A DNA stretch of 64,000 nucleotides from an uncultured Williamsia sp. (GTDB lineage: Bacteria; Actinomycetota; Actinomycetes; Mycobacteriales; Mycobacteriaceae): NCBI RefSeq assembly GCF_947494875.1, contig NZ_CANLWM010000009.1, forward strand, positions 62,001-126,000, given 5' to 3'. Position numbers and translations under genes: made by a program. This document shows, piece by piece, positions 35,201-44,783 of this stretch (positions within the stretch are counted from its first letter, which is position 1; every line of letters begins with the position of its first letter). Below the pieces are notes generated by a model. That model was not told the origin of the DNA. It saw only the letters and a program-made list of their open reading frames with translations, and searched no databases.

Positions 35201-36267
35201 CGGGGGTCTCCTGCCACGTCGATCACGGCCTTGATGCTGCCAGGGGTCCGGTCCGCGTCGAGGGCTCGGTCCGCCTGCTCCAGCGGGAACCGTCCGGTGA
35301 CCATCCCGTCGAGGTCGATCCGCCCGGCGGCGGCGAGTTCGATCGCCGCCGGCCAGGTGTTGGCGTAGCGGAACACGCCCGTGACGACAAGTTCACGGTT
35401 CTGGATCACCCCGAGCGGCACCGCGACCGTGTCCGGGCCCATCCCCACCAGCACGACGCGTCCCGCGGGACGGACGCGGCGCATCCCGTCGACGATCGCC
35501 GCCGGCGCACCGGACGCGTCGACGAACGCGTCGACCTGCTCGACGTCGACGACCATGTCCGGCGCGATCACCAGGGTGGCGCCGAATCGTGGTGCGTTCG
35601 CCCGTCGGCGCTCGTCGGGATCGGACACGACGATCCGCGTGGCGCCCATCGCGCGGGCGACCTGTGCGCACATCAGTCCGATCGGACCGGCCCCGGCGAT
35701 CAGCAGCGACGATCCCGCACCGATCGCGGCCTTGCGCAGCGTCGCGAGCGCCACCGATGCCGGCTCCAACAGTGCGGCAGCGGTGTCCGAGACCGAGTCG
35801 GGGACCCGATGGGCGAACGCGGCACCGATCGTCACGTAGTCGGCGAGTGCCCCGTCGACAGGCGGGGTGGCGTAGAACCGCATGTGCGGACAGAGGTTGT
35901 ACTCACCGCGCAGCGTCTCGGCCGACGCGGGATCGGGGCGCTGCGGTTCGATCGACACGCGCTCACCCACCCGCACCGGGTCGACCCCGTCACCCACCGC
36001 GACGATACGACCCGCTGCCTCGTGACCCAGGACCAGCGGGGCGTCGACGACGAAGTCCCCGATCCGTCCCTCGCGGTAGTAGTGCGCGTCGGATCCACAG
36101 ACCCCGACGACGCTGACCGCGACGAGGACGTCACCGGCAGCCGGGCGCGGCACCGGCCGCTGCTCCATCTCGATGCGGCCGAGCTCGATGAGCACGGCCG
36201 CGCGCATCGCGGTCGGCGAATCCGGTGATTCGGGCAACTCGACGGCCCGAGATGTTGTCTGCGTCAC
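35197..36267 (-). CDS. Zinc-dependent polyol (sorbitol/xylitol-type) dehydrogenase
   Basis: A 356-residue medium-chain dehydrogenase. The catalytic zinc site is in GVCGSDAHYYREG and LVLGHEAAGRIV with a downstream Glu in LLEPASVALA, and the nucleotide fold is LLIAGAGPIGLMCAQVARAMG. YREGRIGDFVV is typical of sorbitol/L-iditol dehydrogenases. The loop at residues 105-130 has a single cysteine (YNLCPHM), so the structural zinc is probably absent, as in sorbitol dehydrogenases. TAGCAT ends 7 nt before the GTG at 36267, indicating a leaderless start; an ATG 20 codons later is the alternative. Confidence 0.88.
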   Translation of the reverse strand: MTQTTSRAVELPESPDSPTAMRAAVLIELGRIEMEQRPVPRPAAGDVLVAVSVVGVCGSDAHYYREGRIGDFVVDAPLVLGHEAAGRIVAVGDGVDPVRVGERVSIEPQRPDPASAETLRGEYNLCPHMRFYATPPVDGALADYVTIGAAFAHRVPDSVSDTAAALLEPASVALATLRKAAIGAGSSLLIAGAGPIGLMCAQVARAMGATRIVVSDPDERRRANAPRFGATLVIAPDMVVDVEQVDAFVDASGAPAAIVDGMRRVRPAGRVVLVGMGPDTVAVPLGVIQNRELVVTGVFRYANTWPAAIELAAAGRIDLDGMVTGRFPLEQADRALDADRTPGSIKAVIDVAGDPR

Positions 36268-36274
36268 ATCGGTG

Positions 36275-36280
36275 ATGCTA
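36275..36280 (-). promoter_or_regulatory. -10 box of the leaderless polyol dehydrogenase operon
   Basis: TAGCAT on the minus strand, 7 nt before the GTG. It overlaps by two bases the candidate -10 box (TAGCGT, plus strand) of the divergent regulator gene. Confidence 0.5.
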
Positions 36281-36284
36281 GCGT
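36279..36284 (+). promoter_or_regulatory. Candidate -10 box of the sorC-ABC transporter operon
   Basis: TAGCGT would start transcription near 36291. The operator-like palindrome at 36305-36320 and a TGAGCA half-site at 36287 lie at or just after that point. Confidence 0.4.
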
Positions 36285-36304
36285 ACTGAGCACATGCCCG
36301 ACCA

Positions 36305-36320
36305 GTGAGCATCTGCTCAC
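36305..36320. promoter_or_regulatory. Putative SorC-regulator operator
   Basis: GTGAGCATCTGCTCAC has perfect 7-bp arms around 2 bp, in the 75-bp gap between divergent polyol operons. A further TGAGCA at 36287-36292 lies 19 bp before the matching half-site, about two helix turns, which suits a multimeric regulator. Confidence 0.6.
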
Positions 36321-36342
36321 ACCTCGACGACGAGGAGGCACC

Positions 36343-37344
36343 GTGCCGGACGACTCCGCACAGGACCTGCGTCTCCTCGTGCGTGCCGCCACGATGTACC
36401 ACCTCGAGGGCGCCACCCAGGCCGAGATCGCCACGCGCCTCGGGGTGTCGCGGCCCACGGCCGGCCGTCTCGTCGCCCGGGCCCGCGCGCAGGGACTGGT
36501 GCGGATCGTCGTCGAGGTGCCACCGGAACTGTCGGAATCGGTGCACACCGACCTCGAGCGCGATCTCGAGCAGCGGTTCTCGCTCGACGAGGTGCTGGTC
36601 ATCGACGACGAGGTGGACGGTTCCCGCGGCGGGTACGCCGCACTCGGTCGCGCCGGCGCATCGGTCCTGGCCCGACGACTCAGTCCCCCGGACACGCTCG
36701 GCTTCACGTGGGGCCCGGAGACGGTTGCCGTCGCCGACGCGCTCGGCGGGCGGTCGGCGTCGTGTCTGCGTGTGGTGCAGATGGACGGCTCGGTCTCGGC
36801 CACGGATTACCAGACCGGCGTCGAGCGCATCCTCTCCGGCTGCGCCCAGCGACTCTCGGCCCGCCCGCTGCGACTCGTCGCGCCGCTCTACGCCGACACC
36901 GGCACCGTGTCCGCGCTCGAGGCCGACTCGATCGTGTCCCAGGCACTGACCGCCGCGAAGGAATCCGACGTGATGATGTTCGGTGTCGGCACGGTGTCGA
37001 CCTCGGGCACGTTGTTCTCCGGTGCCTTCGTCGACGCCGCCGTCCTCGACGAACTCGCCGCCGTCGGCGCCGTCGGGGAGATCGGCGGCCATTTCTACGA
37101 CGCCGCAGGACATCCGGTGGTCTCCAGCCTCACCGGACGCACCGTGTCCGTCGGACTCGACGTGGTCCGCGACTGCCCCACCACCATCCTGCTGTCCGGC
37201 GGACCTCCGCGGTACGAGTCGATCCTCGGAGCACTCCGCGGCGGCCTCGCGACCGTACTCGTCACCGACATCGGTTGTGCCACCTGGCTGGCGGGCCAGG
37301 AACCCGCCCTCGCCACCACCCCGAAGAGAAAGGCGGACCAGTGA
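36343..37344 (+). CDS. SorC-family sugar-responsive transcriptional regulator
   Basis: The 333-residue protein has an N-terminal helix-turn-helix (GATQAEIATRLGVSRPTAGRLV, about residues 24-45) followed by a sugar-phosphate-binding domain of about 270 residues with GFTWGPETVAVADAL and VMMFGVGTVSTSGTLF. SorC proteins are usually tetramers that sense a phosphorylated or free sugar. The GTG start follows GAGGAGGCACC. It overlaps the binding-protein gene downstream as GTGA and faces the dehydrogenase operon, so it most likely controls both. Confidence 0.9.
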   Translation: MPDDSAQDLRLLVRAATMYHLEGATQAEIATRLGVSRPTAGRLVARARAQGLVRIVVEVPPELSESVHTDLERDLEQRFSLDEVLVIDDEVDGSRGGYAALGRAGASVLARRLSPPDTLGFTWGPETVAVADALGGRSASCLRVVQMDGSVSATDYQTGVERILSGCAQRLSARPLRLVAPLYADTGTVSALEADSIVSQALTAAKESDVMMFGVGTVSTSGTLFSGAFVDAAVLDELAAVGAVGEIGGHFYDAAGHPVVSSLTGRTVSVGLDVVRDCPTTILLSGGPPRYESILGALRGGLATVLVTDIGCATWLAGQEPALATTPKRKADQ

Positions 37345-38699
37345 TCCGCTCCCCACGCCGGCGACTCGTCGCCGGCATCAGCGCGCTCATCGCCACCGCG
37401 CTCACGGCCACCGCCTGCGCCGGCGCCGGCTCCTTCACCGACGGCGGCGGCGACGCCGTCACCATCGCACTGGTCTCGAACTCGCAGATGAAGGACGCCA
37501 TCTCGCTGTCCGGGCGGTTCGAGAAGGAGAACCCCGGCGTGAAGCTCAAGTTCGTCACCCTGTCCGAGAACGAGGCCCGCGCCAAGATCACCGCGTCGGT
37601 GTCGACCGGCGGCGGCGAGTTCGACGTCGTGATGATCAGCAACTACGAGACCCAGATGTGGGCGCAGAACGGCTGGCTGGTCAACCTCCAGCCCTACATG
37701 GACCGCACTCCCGGGTACGACGCGAACGACTTCATCCCGACGCTGAAGGACGCCCTGTCCTACAAGGGCGGGATGTACTCGGCGCCGTTCTACGGCGAGT
37801 CGTCCTTCCTCATGTACAACAAGAAGATGCTGGCCGCGGCCGGCGTCACCATGCCCGAGAAGCCGACCTGGCCGCAGGTCGCCGAGGCCGCCCGCAAGCT
37901 CGACAAGCCCGGCGTGTCCGGGATCTGCCTGCGCGGCAAGCCCGGATGGGGCGAGGTCCTCGCCCCACTCGACACCGTCATCAACGCCTTCGGCGGCCGC
38001 TGGTACGACAAGAACTGGAACGCACAGCTGACCAGCCCGCAGGTGAAGGCCGCGGTGCAGTTCTACGTCGACACCGTCCGACAGGTCGGTGAGCCCGGTG
38101 CCGCGTCGTCCGGCTTCCAGGAATGCGGAAACCTGTTGTCGCAGGGCCAGACCGCGATGTGGTACGACGCGACGTCGGCCGTCTCCGTGCTCGAGAGCCC
38201 CGACACCTCGACGATCGCCGGCGACGTCGGGTACGCCCAGGCGCCCAGCATGGCCAAGGGCGACAACGGCTGGCTCTACACCTGGTCGCTGGGCATCCCG
38301 TCGAGCAGCACGAAGAAGGACGCCGCCTGGAAGTTCATCAACTGGATGACCGACAAGAAGTACATCGCCATGGTCGCCGACACCCTCGGGGCCAGCCACG
38401 TCCCGCCCGGCAGCCGGCTGTCCACCTATCAGCTCCCCGCGTACAAGGCCGTGTCGTCGGCCTACGCCGAGCCCACCCTGTCGGCCATGACCGCGGCGAA
38501 CCAGCTGAAGCCGTCGCTGGAACCGGTGCCCTACACCGGCGTGCAGTTCCTCGCGATCCCCGAGTTCCAGGATCTCGGTACCCGCGTCAGCCAGCAGATC
38601 AGTGCCGCGATCGCCGGCCAGATCAGTGTCGACGACGCGCTGAAGCAGTCCCAGACGTATGCCGAGGCAGTCGGCGACACCTACAAGAAGGAGAGGTGA
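37341..38699 (+). CDS. ABC sugar-alcohol transporter, substrate-binding lipoprotein
   Basis: A 452-residue extracellular binding protein with a charged N-terminus (RSPRRR), a hydrophobic segment and a lipobox cysteine at residue 26 (TATACAG). It therefore needs the Lgt and LspA encoded elsewhere in the window. The mature part matches family-1 solute-binding proteins (FEKENPGVKLKFV, MYNKKMLAAAGV, WKFINWMTDKKYI). In polyol clusters this subunit binds mannitol, sorbitol or arabitol. A GAGAAAGGCGG site precedes the GTG, which overlaps the regulator stop. Confidence 0.9.
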   Translation: MIRSPRRRLVAGISALIATALTATACAGAGSFTDGGGDAVTIALVSNSQMKDAISLSGRFEKENPGVKLKFVTLSENEARAKITASVSTGGGEFDVVMISNYETQMWAQNGWLVNLQPYMDRTPGYDANDFIPTLKDALSYKGGMYSAPFYGESSFLMYNKKMLAAAGVTMPEKPTWPQVAEAARKLDKPGVSGICLRGKPGWGEVLAPLDTVINAFGGRWYDKNWNAQLTSPQVKAAVQFYVDTVRQVGEPGAASSGFQECGNLLSQGQTAMWYDATSAVSVLESPDTSTIAGDVGYAQAPSMAKGDNGWLYTWSLGIPSSSTKKDAAWKFINWMTDKKYIAMVADTLGASHVPPGSRLSTYQLPAYKAVSSAYAEPTLSAMTAANQLKPSLEPVPYTGVQFLAIPEFQDLGTRVSQQISAAIAGQISVDDALKQSQTYAEAVGDTYKKER

Positions 38700-38702
38700 C
38701 CC

Positions 38703-39659
38703 GTGGCCACCGCACTCGTCGACCCTGACGCCCCGGCGCCCAGCGAACGGGCACCGATCACCTCTGGTCGCGACCACATCTCGCGCGCCGAGGGGTGGCG
38801 TCGCCGGGGTCCCCTGCTCCCGGCCCTGATCTTCATGGTCGTCGTCACCCAGATCCCGTTCGTGGTGACGCTGTACTACTCCACCCAGTCGTGGAACCTG
38901 GTGCGCCCGGGATCGCGACAGTTCAACTGGCTCAACAACTACGTCGAGGTCTTCAAGGACACGCAGTTCTGGACGGTCACGCTCAACACCGTCCTGCTGA
39001 TCGTGGGCACCGTGATCATCTCGGTCGTGCTCGGGCTGATCTTCGCGCTTTTGCTCGACCGCAAGTTCGTCGGACGCAGCGTGGTCCGCACGTTGCTGAT
39101 CACCCCGTTCCTGGTGACCCCGGTCGCCTCGGCACTGCTGTTCAAGACCAGCCTGCTCTCCCCCACCAGCGGCCTGCTCAACTATGTGTTGAGCCCGTTC
39201 GGCGTCCAGACCGACTGGCTCAGCGAGTACCCGCTCGCCAGCGTCATGGGTGAACTCGTCTGGCAGTGGACGCCGTTCATGATGCTGCTGATCCTCGCCG
39301 GCCTGCAGTCGATGCCCAAGGACATCGCCGAGGCCGCGAAGGTGGACGGCGCCACCAGCTTCCGGCTGTTCCGTGAGCTCACGCTGCCGCACCTGCGTCG
39401 GTTCATCGAGCTCGGCACGGTGCTCGGGGCGATCTACCTGGTGAACACCTTCGACGCCGTCTACATGATGACCTCGGGCGGTCCGGGTGTCGCGAGTTCG
39501 AACCTGCCGTTCTACATCTACCAGCGGGCCTTCCTCGGCTTCGACATCGGCCAGGCCGCCGCGATGGGCGTCGTCACCGTCGTCGGGACGATCGTGGTCG
39601 CGACGCTGGCCCTGCGACTCATCTTCAAGTCCTTCGACGGAACCCAGGAGGCGGTCTGA
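38703..39659 (+). CDS. ABC sugar-alcohol transporter permease (MalF-type)
   Basis: A 318-residue inner-membrane permease with six helices, starting after a cytosolic tail of about 35 residues. The ATPase-contact EAA loop is EAAKVDGATSFRLFRELTLP, close to the consensus EAAxxDGAxxxxxFxxixlP. The GTG start follows AAGGAGAGG, 3 nt after the binding-protein stop. Confidence 0.92.
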   Translation: MATALVDPDAPAPSERAPITSGRDHISRAEGWRRRGPLLPALIFMVVVTQIPFVVTLYYSTQSWNLVRPGSRQFNWLNNYVEVFKDTQFWTVTLNTVLLIVGTVIISVVLGLIFALLLDRKFVGRSVVRTLLITPFLVTPVASALLFKTSLLSPTSGLLNYVLSPFGVQTDWLSEYPLASVMGELVWQWTPFMMLLILAGLQSMPKDIAEAAKVDGATSFRLFRELTLPHLRRFIELGTVLGAIYLVNTFDAVYMMTSGGPGVASSNLPFYIYQRAFLGFDIGQAAAMGVVTVVGTIVVATLALRLIFKSFDGTQEAV

Positions 39660-40537
39660 TGGCCACCACGACACCGACCCGTCCCGTCACGGCCGACGCG
39701 ACACCGACCCCGGTGATCCGACGGAAGCGGAATCCCAAGGGCGGCCTGCTGACCGCGTTCACCTGGATCATCTCGATCGGGTTCTTCTTCCCGGTGCTGT
39801 GGATGGTGTTGACCGCGTTCAAGAAAGAAGCCGACGCCAACACCAACCCGCCGACGTTCTTCTTCACCCCGACCCTCGAGCAGTTCCGCAACGTCTTCGA
39901 CGCCGGTATCGCCACGCCGCTGCTCAACTCGGTGTTCGCGACGGTCGCGTCGACGGTCCTGGTGCTGCTGCTCGGCGTCCCCGCGGCGTTCGCGTTGTCG
40001 CTGCGCCCGGTCCGCAAGACCTCCGACGCACTGTTCTTCTTCCTCAGCACGAAAATGCTGCCCATCGTCGCGGCGATCATCCCGCTGTACGTGATCGTCG
40101 GGAAGATCGGGATGCTCGACAACGTGTGGACGCTGGTCATCCTCTACACGGCGATGAACCTGCCGATCGCGGTGTGGATGATGCGGTCGTTCTTCCTCGA
40201 GGTCCCCAAGGAACTCCTCGAGGCGGCCAGCATCGACGGCGCGAGCCTCTGGACCTCGGTGCGTGAGGTGATCCTCCCGCTCATCTCGCCCGGGATCGCC
40301 GCCACCGCACTGATCTGCGTCATCTTCTCGTGGAACGAGTTCTTCTTCGCGGTGAACATGACCGCGGTGAACGCGCAGACCATGCCGGTGTTCCTCACCG
40401 GCTTCATGTCCGGGCAGGGACTGTTCTGGGCACAGCTGTCCGCGGCGTCGGTGTTGGCCGCGCTGCCGGTGGTCATCTGCGGCTGGATCGCCCAGAACAA
40501 GCTCGTCCGCGGTCTGTCCTTCGGCGCCATCAAGTGA
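39659..40537 (+). CDS. ABC sugar-alcohol transporter permease (MalG-type)
   Basis: A 292-residue permease with six helices and the EAA loop EAASIDGASLWTSVREVILP. It pairs with the MalF-type subunit upstream, overlapping its stop as TGATG, so equal amounts are made. The segment FFLSTKMLPIVAAIIPLYVI is typical of polyol permeases of the Smo/Mtl group. Confidence 0.92.
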   Translation: MATTTPTRPVTADATPTPVIRRKRNPKGGLLTAFTWIISIGFFFPVLWMVLTAFKKEADANTNPPTFFFTPTLEQFRNVFDAGIATPLLNSVFATVASTVLVLLLGVPAAFALSLRPVRKTSDALFFFLSTKMLPIVAAIIPLYVIVGKIGMLDNVWTLVILYTAMNLPIAVWMMRSFFLEVPKELLEAASIDGASLWTSVREVILPLISPGIAATALICVIFSWNEFFFAVNMTAVNAQTMPVFLTGFMSGQGLFWAQLSAASVLAALPVVICGWIAQNKLVRGLSFGAIK

Positions 40538-40588
40538 CCGCCTGACCGACCCCCACACCTCAGACCCTCTCGCACACAGGAGAATCCC

Positions 40589-41698
40589 ATGGCTTCCATC
40601 ACCTACGACAAGGCCTGCTGCGTCTACCCGGGCGCCGACAAGCTCGCCGTCGACTCCCTCGATCTCGACATCGCCGACGGTGAGTTCGTCGTCCTCGTCG
40701 GCCCGTCGGGCTCGGGCAAGTCCACCGCGCTGCGCATGCTCGCCGGCCTGGAGGAGATCGACAGCGGCGCCATCACCATCGGCGGTGCGAACATGGTCGG
40801 GGTCGCACCGAAGGACCGCGACATCGCGATGGTGTTCCAGAACTACGCGCTGTACCCGAACAAGACCGTCGGCGAGAACATGGGTTTCGCGCTGAAGATG
40901 CGCGGTATCGGCGTCGAGGAGCGCAAGCAGAAGGTCGCCGAGGCCGCCAAGCTGCTCGACCTCACCGACTACCTCGACCGCAAGCCGGGCAAGCTGTCCG
41001 GTGGTCAGCGCCAGCGTGTGGCGATGGGCCGCGCGATCGTCCGTGAGCCGCAGGTGTTCTGCATGGACGAGCCGCTGAGCAACCTCGACGCGAAACTGCG
41101 GGTGCAGACCCGCACCCAGATCGCCGCGCTGCAGCGACGTCTCGGCACGACGACCGTCTACGTCACCCACGACCAGGTGGAGGCGATGACGATGGGTGAC
41201 CGCGTCGCCGTCCTGCGCGACGGCAAGCTGCAGCAGTTCAGCACCCCCACCGAGCTCTACGACCGCCCCGTCAACGCGTTCGTCGCGGGGTTCATCGGAT
41301 CCCCCGCGATGAACCTCTTCACGGCGCCGCTCGCCGACGGCGGTGTGACGATCGGGGGCGCCACCCTCGCGATCGAACGGACCACACTCGCCGCGGCCGA
41401 CCGAGCCGGCGCCAAGGACGTCGTCGCCGGGGTGCGCCCCGAGGCCCTGGGGCTCTCCGACGACGGCACCGGCATCCCCGCCACGGTCGCCCTGCTCGAG
41501 GAACTCGGCAGCGAGACCTACGTCTACGCCACCATCGACGACCCCGCCGTGCGCACGCTCGACGGCGGGCCCGTCACCCTCGTGGCACGCACGCCACGTC
41601 GTGCGCCTGCGAAACTCGGTGAGCAGGTGCGCTTCCGGCAGACCGAGTCCACCGTCCACCTGTTCGCACCCGACACCGGAGAGCGCCTCGGCGACTGA
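40589..41698 (+). CDS. ABC sugar transporter ATPase (UgpC/MalK/SmoK family)
   Basis: A 369-residue ATPase that powers the importer. It shows Walker A GPSGSGKST, Q-loop MVFQNYALYPNKT, signature LSGGQRQRVAMGRAI, Walker B VFCMDEPLSNLD and the switch histidine in VYVTHDQVEAMT, then a C-terminal OB/TOBE domain (VVAGVRPEALGL). The ATG follows ACAGGAGAAT. It is the last gene of the transporter operon and is followed by a strong hairpin terminator. Confidence 0.95.
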   Translation: MASITYDKACCVYPGADKLAVDSLDLDIADGEFVVLVGPSGSGKSTALRMLAGLEEIDSGAITIGGANMVGVAPKDRDIAMVFQNYALYPNKTVGENMGFALKMRGIGVEERKQKVAEAAKLLDLTDYLDRKPGKLSGGQRQRVAMGRAIVREPQVFCMDEPLSNLDAKLRVQTRTQIAALQRRLGTTTVYVTHDQVEAMTMGDRVAVLRDGKLQQFSTPTELYDRPVNAFVAGFIGSPAMNLFTAPLADGGVTIGGATLAIERTTLAAADRAGAKDVVAGVRPEALGLSDDGTGIPATVALLEELGSETYVYATIDDPAVRTLDGGPVTLVARTPRRAPAKLGEQVRFRQTESTVHLFAPDTGERLGD

Positions 41699-41704
41699 CG
41701 ACCA

Positions 41705-41740
41705 CCCCCGCGCGGCGTGCACGCCTCCGCCGCGCGGGGG
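41705..41740 (+). terminator. Terminator after the polyol ABC operon
   Basis: Perfect 12-bp stem CCCCCGCGCGGC with its complement around a 12-nt loop, 7 nt past the ATPase stop. It separates the transporter operon from the treZ promoter directly downstream. Confidence 0.8.
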
Positions 41741-41755
41741 TACCCACCTTCTCCG

Positions 41756-41761
41756 TAGGCT
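41756..41761 (+). promoter_or_regulatory. -10 box of leaderless treZ
   Basis: TAGGCT ends 6 nt before the treZ GTG, with no ribosome site between. treZ therefore has its own promoter, unlike the usual treXYZ operon. Confidence 0.55.
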
Positions 41762-41767
41762 GACCTG

Positions 41768-43507
41768 GTGACGCAGCAGACCTTCTCGGTGTGGGCCCCG
41801 TCGGCGGAGAGCGTCGGTCTCTGGCACGACGGCACGATCACGCCGATGTCGCGCGACGGACAGTGGTGGACCGCCGTCGCCGACGTCGCGTCGGACTCCG
41901 GCCGGTACGGCTACGTGATCGACGGTGACGTCAGCGACGTGATCCCCGATCCGCGCGCTCCCCGACTGCCCGAGGGCGTGCACTCCCCCGGCGCGCTCGA
42001 CGACCCCGCGTCGTTCAGCTGGACCGACCAGGCATGGGCGGGACGGCCTGTCGGTGGCGCGGTGGTCTACGAGATGCACGTCGGGACCTTCACCCCGGAG
42101 GGCACTTTCGACGCGGCCGTGACGCGCCTGCAGCACCTCGTCGACCTCGGTGTCGAGTTCGTCGAGGTGATGCCGATCAACGGGTTCAACGGCGTGCACA
42201 ACTGGGGCTACGACGGTGTCGCCTGGTTCGCGGTGCACGAGCCGTACGGCGGGCCGGACGGCTTTCGGCGATTCGTCGACGCGGCACACGCCGCCGGCGT
42301 CGGCGTCATCCTCGACGTCGTCTACAACCACCTCGGCCCGTCGGGCAACTACCTCCCCCGCTTCGGGCCCTACCTCACCGAGGGTGCGAACACCTGGGGC
42401 CAGTCGCTGAACCTCGACCAGGCCGACTCCGACGCCGTCCGCGCCCACATCATCGACAACGCGCTGCGGTGGATGCGCGACTTCCATGTCGACGGTCTTC
42501 GCCTCGACGCGGTCCACGCCCTCGTCGACCACACCGCGATCCACCTCCTCGAAGAGCTGGCGGTCGCGACCGATGCCCTGGCGACCGCGCTGGGTCGGCC
42601 GCTGTCGCTCATCGCCGAGAGCGACCTCAACGACCCGCGGCTCGTCACCGCCCGCCGCGACGGCGGCTACGGCCTGGCCGCGCAATGGGACGACGACGTG
42701 CACCACGCCGTCCACACGGCGGTGTCCGGTGAACGTCAGGGCTACTACGCGGATTTCGGCAGCCTCGACTGCCTCGCGACGGCACTGACACGAGGGTTCT
42801 TCCACGCGATGACGTACTCGTCGTTCCGACGCCGTCGCCACGGCCGACCCATCGACCCCGACACGGTCGCGCCGTCGCAGATGGTCGTCTACACCTGCGA
42901 TCACGACCAGATCGGCAACCGCGCGATCGGTGACCGCCCGTCGGCCTACCTCGACCACGGGCAGCTGGCGATCAAGGCGGCGCTGGTCCTCACCTCGGCG
43001 TACACGCCGATGCTGTTCATGGGTGAGGAGTGGGGCGCGTCGACACCGTTCCAGTTCTTCACCTCCCACCCCGAGCCGGAACTCGGGACGGCGACGGCGG
43101 AGGGACGCAAGGCCGAGTTCGCCGACCACGGGTGGGACGCCGCGGACATCCCCGACCCGCAGGACCCCGAGACCTTCCTGCGGTCGAAGCTGGACTGGTC
43201 GGAACCCGCCCGGCCCGACCACGCGCGGCTGCTCGAGTTCTACCGGGCGCTGATCGCGCTGCGCCGGTCCGTGCCCGATCTCACCGACGACCGGTGGGAC
43301 TCGGTGTCCGCGTCGTACGACGTCGAGCGGGGGTGGTTCGCCCTCCACCGTGGCGCGGTCAGCACGATCTGCGTCCTCGCGGACAGCCCGACGACGGTCC
43401 CCATCCCGGTGGAACCACTGCTCTCGTGGGATCCGGTCGAGGTGTCCGACGCGGGGCTCTCGTCACCCGGGCACAACGTGGTCATCGGCCGTCGGCTCGT
43501 ACGCTGA
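41768..43507 (+). CDS. treZ: Malto-oligosyltrehalose trehalohydrolase
   Basis: TreZ releases trehalose from the maltooligosyltrehalose made by TreY. The 579-residue GH13 protein has an N-terminal CBM48-like region ([17 protein letters not shown]), [14 protein letters not shown], the nucleophile Asp in [12 protein letters not shown], the acid Glu in [14 protein letters not shown] and the Asp of [12 protein letters not shown]. Length is usual for the family. It is separated from glgX-treY by the polyol cluster and appears to be transcribed on its own. Confidence 0.96.
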   Translation: MTQQTFSVWAPSAESVGLWHDGTITPMSRDGQWWTAVADVASDSGRYGYVIDGDVSDVIPDPRAPRLPEGVHSPGALDDPASFSWTDQAWAGRPVGGAVVYEMHVGTFTPEGTFDAAVTRLQHLVDLGVEFVEVMPINGFNGVHNWGYDGVAWFAVHEPYGGPDGFRRFVDAAHAAGVGVILDVVYNHLGPSGNYLPRFGPYLTEGANTWGQSLNLDQADSDAVRAHIIDNALRWMRDFHVDGLRLDAVHALVDHTAIHLLEELAVATDALATALGRPLSLIAESDLNDPRLVTARRDGGYGLAAQWDDDVHHAVHTAVSGERQGYYADFGSLDCLATALTRGFFHAMTYSSFRRRRHGRPIDPDTVAPSQMVVYTCDHDQIGNRAIGDRPSAYLDHGQLAIKAALVLTSAYTPMLFMGEEWGASTPFQFFTSHPEPELGTATAEGRKAEFADHGWDAADIPDPQDPETFLRSKLDWSEPARPDHARLLEFYRALIALRRSVPDLTDDRWDSVSASYDVERGWFALHRGAVSTICVLADSPTTVPIPVEPLLSWDPVEVSDAGLSSPGHNVVIGRRLVR

Positions 43508-43547
43508 GGCGAGAAATATCGCTTCAAGCGGAGGTGTTGTCTCCGGT

Positions 43548-44558
43548 ATGACTGTGTCGTTCTCTGTTCTCGATCTCGCGCCCGTGGTCGACGGTTCGTC
43601 CGTGTCCGAGGCGCTGAACCAGTCCATCGCGCTGGCCGTGGCCGCCGAACAGCTCGGTTACCGGCGGTTCTGGCTGGCCGAGCACCACAACATGCCCGGT
43701 ATCGCGAGCTCCAGCCCGGCGGTGATGATCGGCCAGGTCGCCCGCGCCACCGAGACGATCCGCGTCGGATCGGGCGGCATCATGCTCCCCAACCACGCAC
43801 CGCTCGTCGTGGCCGAGCAGTTCGGGACGCTCGACGCATTGTTCCCCGGTCGTGTCGACCTCGGCATCGGCCGTGCGCCCGGCACCGACCAGGTGACCGC
43901 ACACGCGCTGCGCCGGGCCGCGAACCCGTCGGCCGACGACTTCCCCCAAGAACTCGCCCAGCTGCGTGCGTTCCTCGCCGGGCAGTTCCCGCCCGAGCAC
44001 CCGTATTCGGCGATCACCGCGGTCCCCGGTGAGGGCGCGGCCGTCGAGATGTGGATGCTCGGGTCGAGCACCTACAGCGCGCAGGTGGCCGGACTCCTCG
44101 GACTGCCGTTCGCGTTCGCTCGACACTTCGCGCCGGCGGCCACCTACGACGCGCTCGCCGTCTACCGCGACAGCTTCCGGCCCGGTTTCCTCGACGAGCC
44201 GTACGCCATGCTGACCGTGACCGTCGTCGCCGCATCCGACGACGCGACCGCGCAGCAGCAGGCCGCACCGCACCGGCTCGCGATGGCGCGTCTACGGGAC
44301 GGAACCCGCCCCGGTCGCTACCCCACCGTCGCGCAGGCCCTCGCCGAACCGCTCACCCCGATGCAGGAGGCCACCATCGGCGACTCCGCCTCGGCATGGA
44401 TCGTCGGCGGACGGCAGAAGGTCGCCGACGAGATCGCCGCCCTCGTGGAATCGACCGGCGTGCAGGAGATCATGGTGAGCTCCATGCTCGCCGACTTCGA
44501 TGCACGCCTGGAGTCGCACCGCATCGTCGCCGACATCCTCGCGCCCGCCCACGCCTGA
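43548..44558 (+). CDS. LLM-class (luciferase-like) flavin-dependent oxidoreductase
   Basis: A 336-residue TIM-barrel protein that begins [17 protein letters not shown] and has [23 protein letters not shown] and [22 protein letters not shown], the pattern of the YhbW-like group of LLM proteins. These use reduced FMN or F420; the substrate is unknown. A GGAGG lies 12 nt before the ATG at 43548. It follows treZ by 40 nt and may be read from the same transcript. Confidence 0.87.
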   Translation: MTVSFSVLDLAPVVDGSSVSEALNQSIALAVAAEQLGYRRFWLAEHHNMPGIASSSPAVMIGQVARATETIRVGSGGIMLPNHAPLVVAEQFGTLDALFPGRVDLGIGRAPGTDQVTAHALRRAANPSADDFPQELAQLRAFLAGQFPPEHPYSAITAVPGEGAAVEMWMLGSSTYSAQVAGLLGLPFAFARHFAPAATYDALAVYRDSFRPGFLDEPYAMLTVTVVAASDDATAQQQAAPHRLAMARLRDGTRPGRYPTVAQALAEPLTPMQEATIGDSASAWIVGGRQKVADEIAALVESTGVQEIMVSSMLADFDARLESHRIVADILAPAHA

Positions 44559-44608
44559 GAGCTCACGCCCCGGGATCCCTCGTGTCCCCACACGACGGAC
44601 ACCATCCG

Positions 44609-44737
44609 CCATTCGTCGGGCGTCAGAAACCGCCTGTTCGGCCCCAGGAACCATTCGGTCGGGCCGTGACGATCACACGTGCGCACTGAAACCGGTGCCA
44701 GCTGCCCAACGACCGGTTCCTGGCGCCCGACGAACGG
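44609..44737. repeat. Long imperfect inverted repeat between convergent genes
   Basis: Arms 44609-44632 and 44714-44737 match at 21 of 24 positions as reverse complements, around an 81-nt loop. The right arm can instead pair with CCAGGAACC at 44644-44652 (9 of 9 with GGTTCCTGG at 44715-44723), so two folds exclude each other. It occupies the 225-nt gap between the convergent LLM gene and ilvA and may be a bidirectional terminator or a REP-like element. Nothing else is visible in this gap. Confidence 0.55.
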
Positions 44738-44783
44738 GTGGGGTGACCCGTCGAGGGGCGGTGCTCGGCAGGTGTTCGCGCGA

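Noticed and set aside
39518-43348. A 1276-codon open frame on the minus strand across permease, ATPase and treZ genes
   Set aside because: It crosses four well-supported plus-strand genes and their terminator, with low-complexity Arg/Val/Gly composition.
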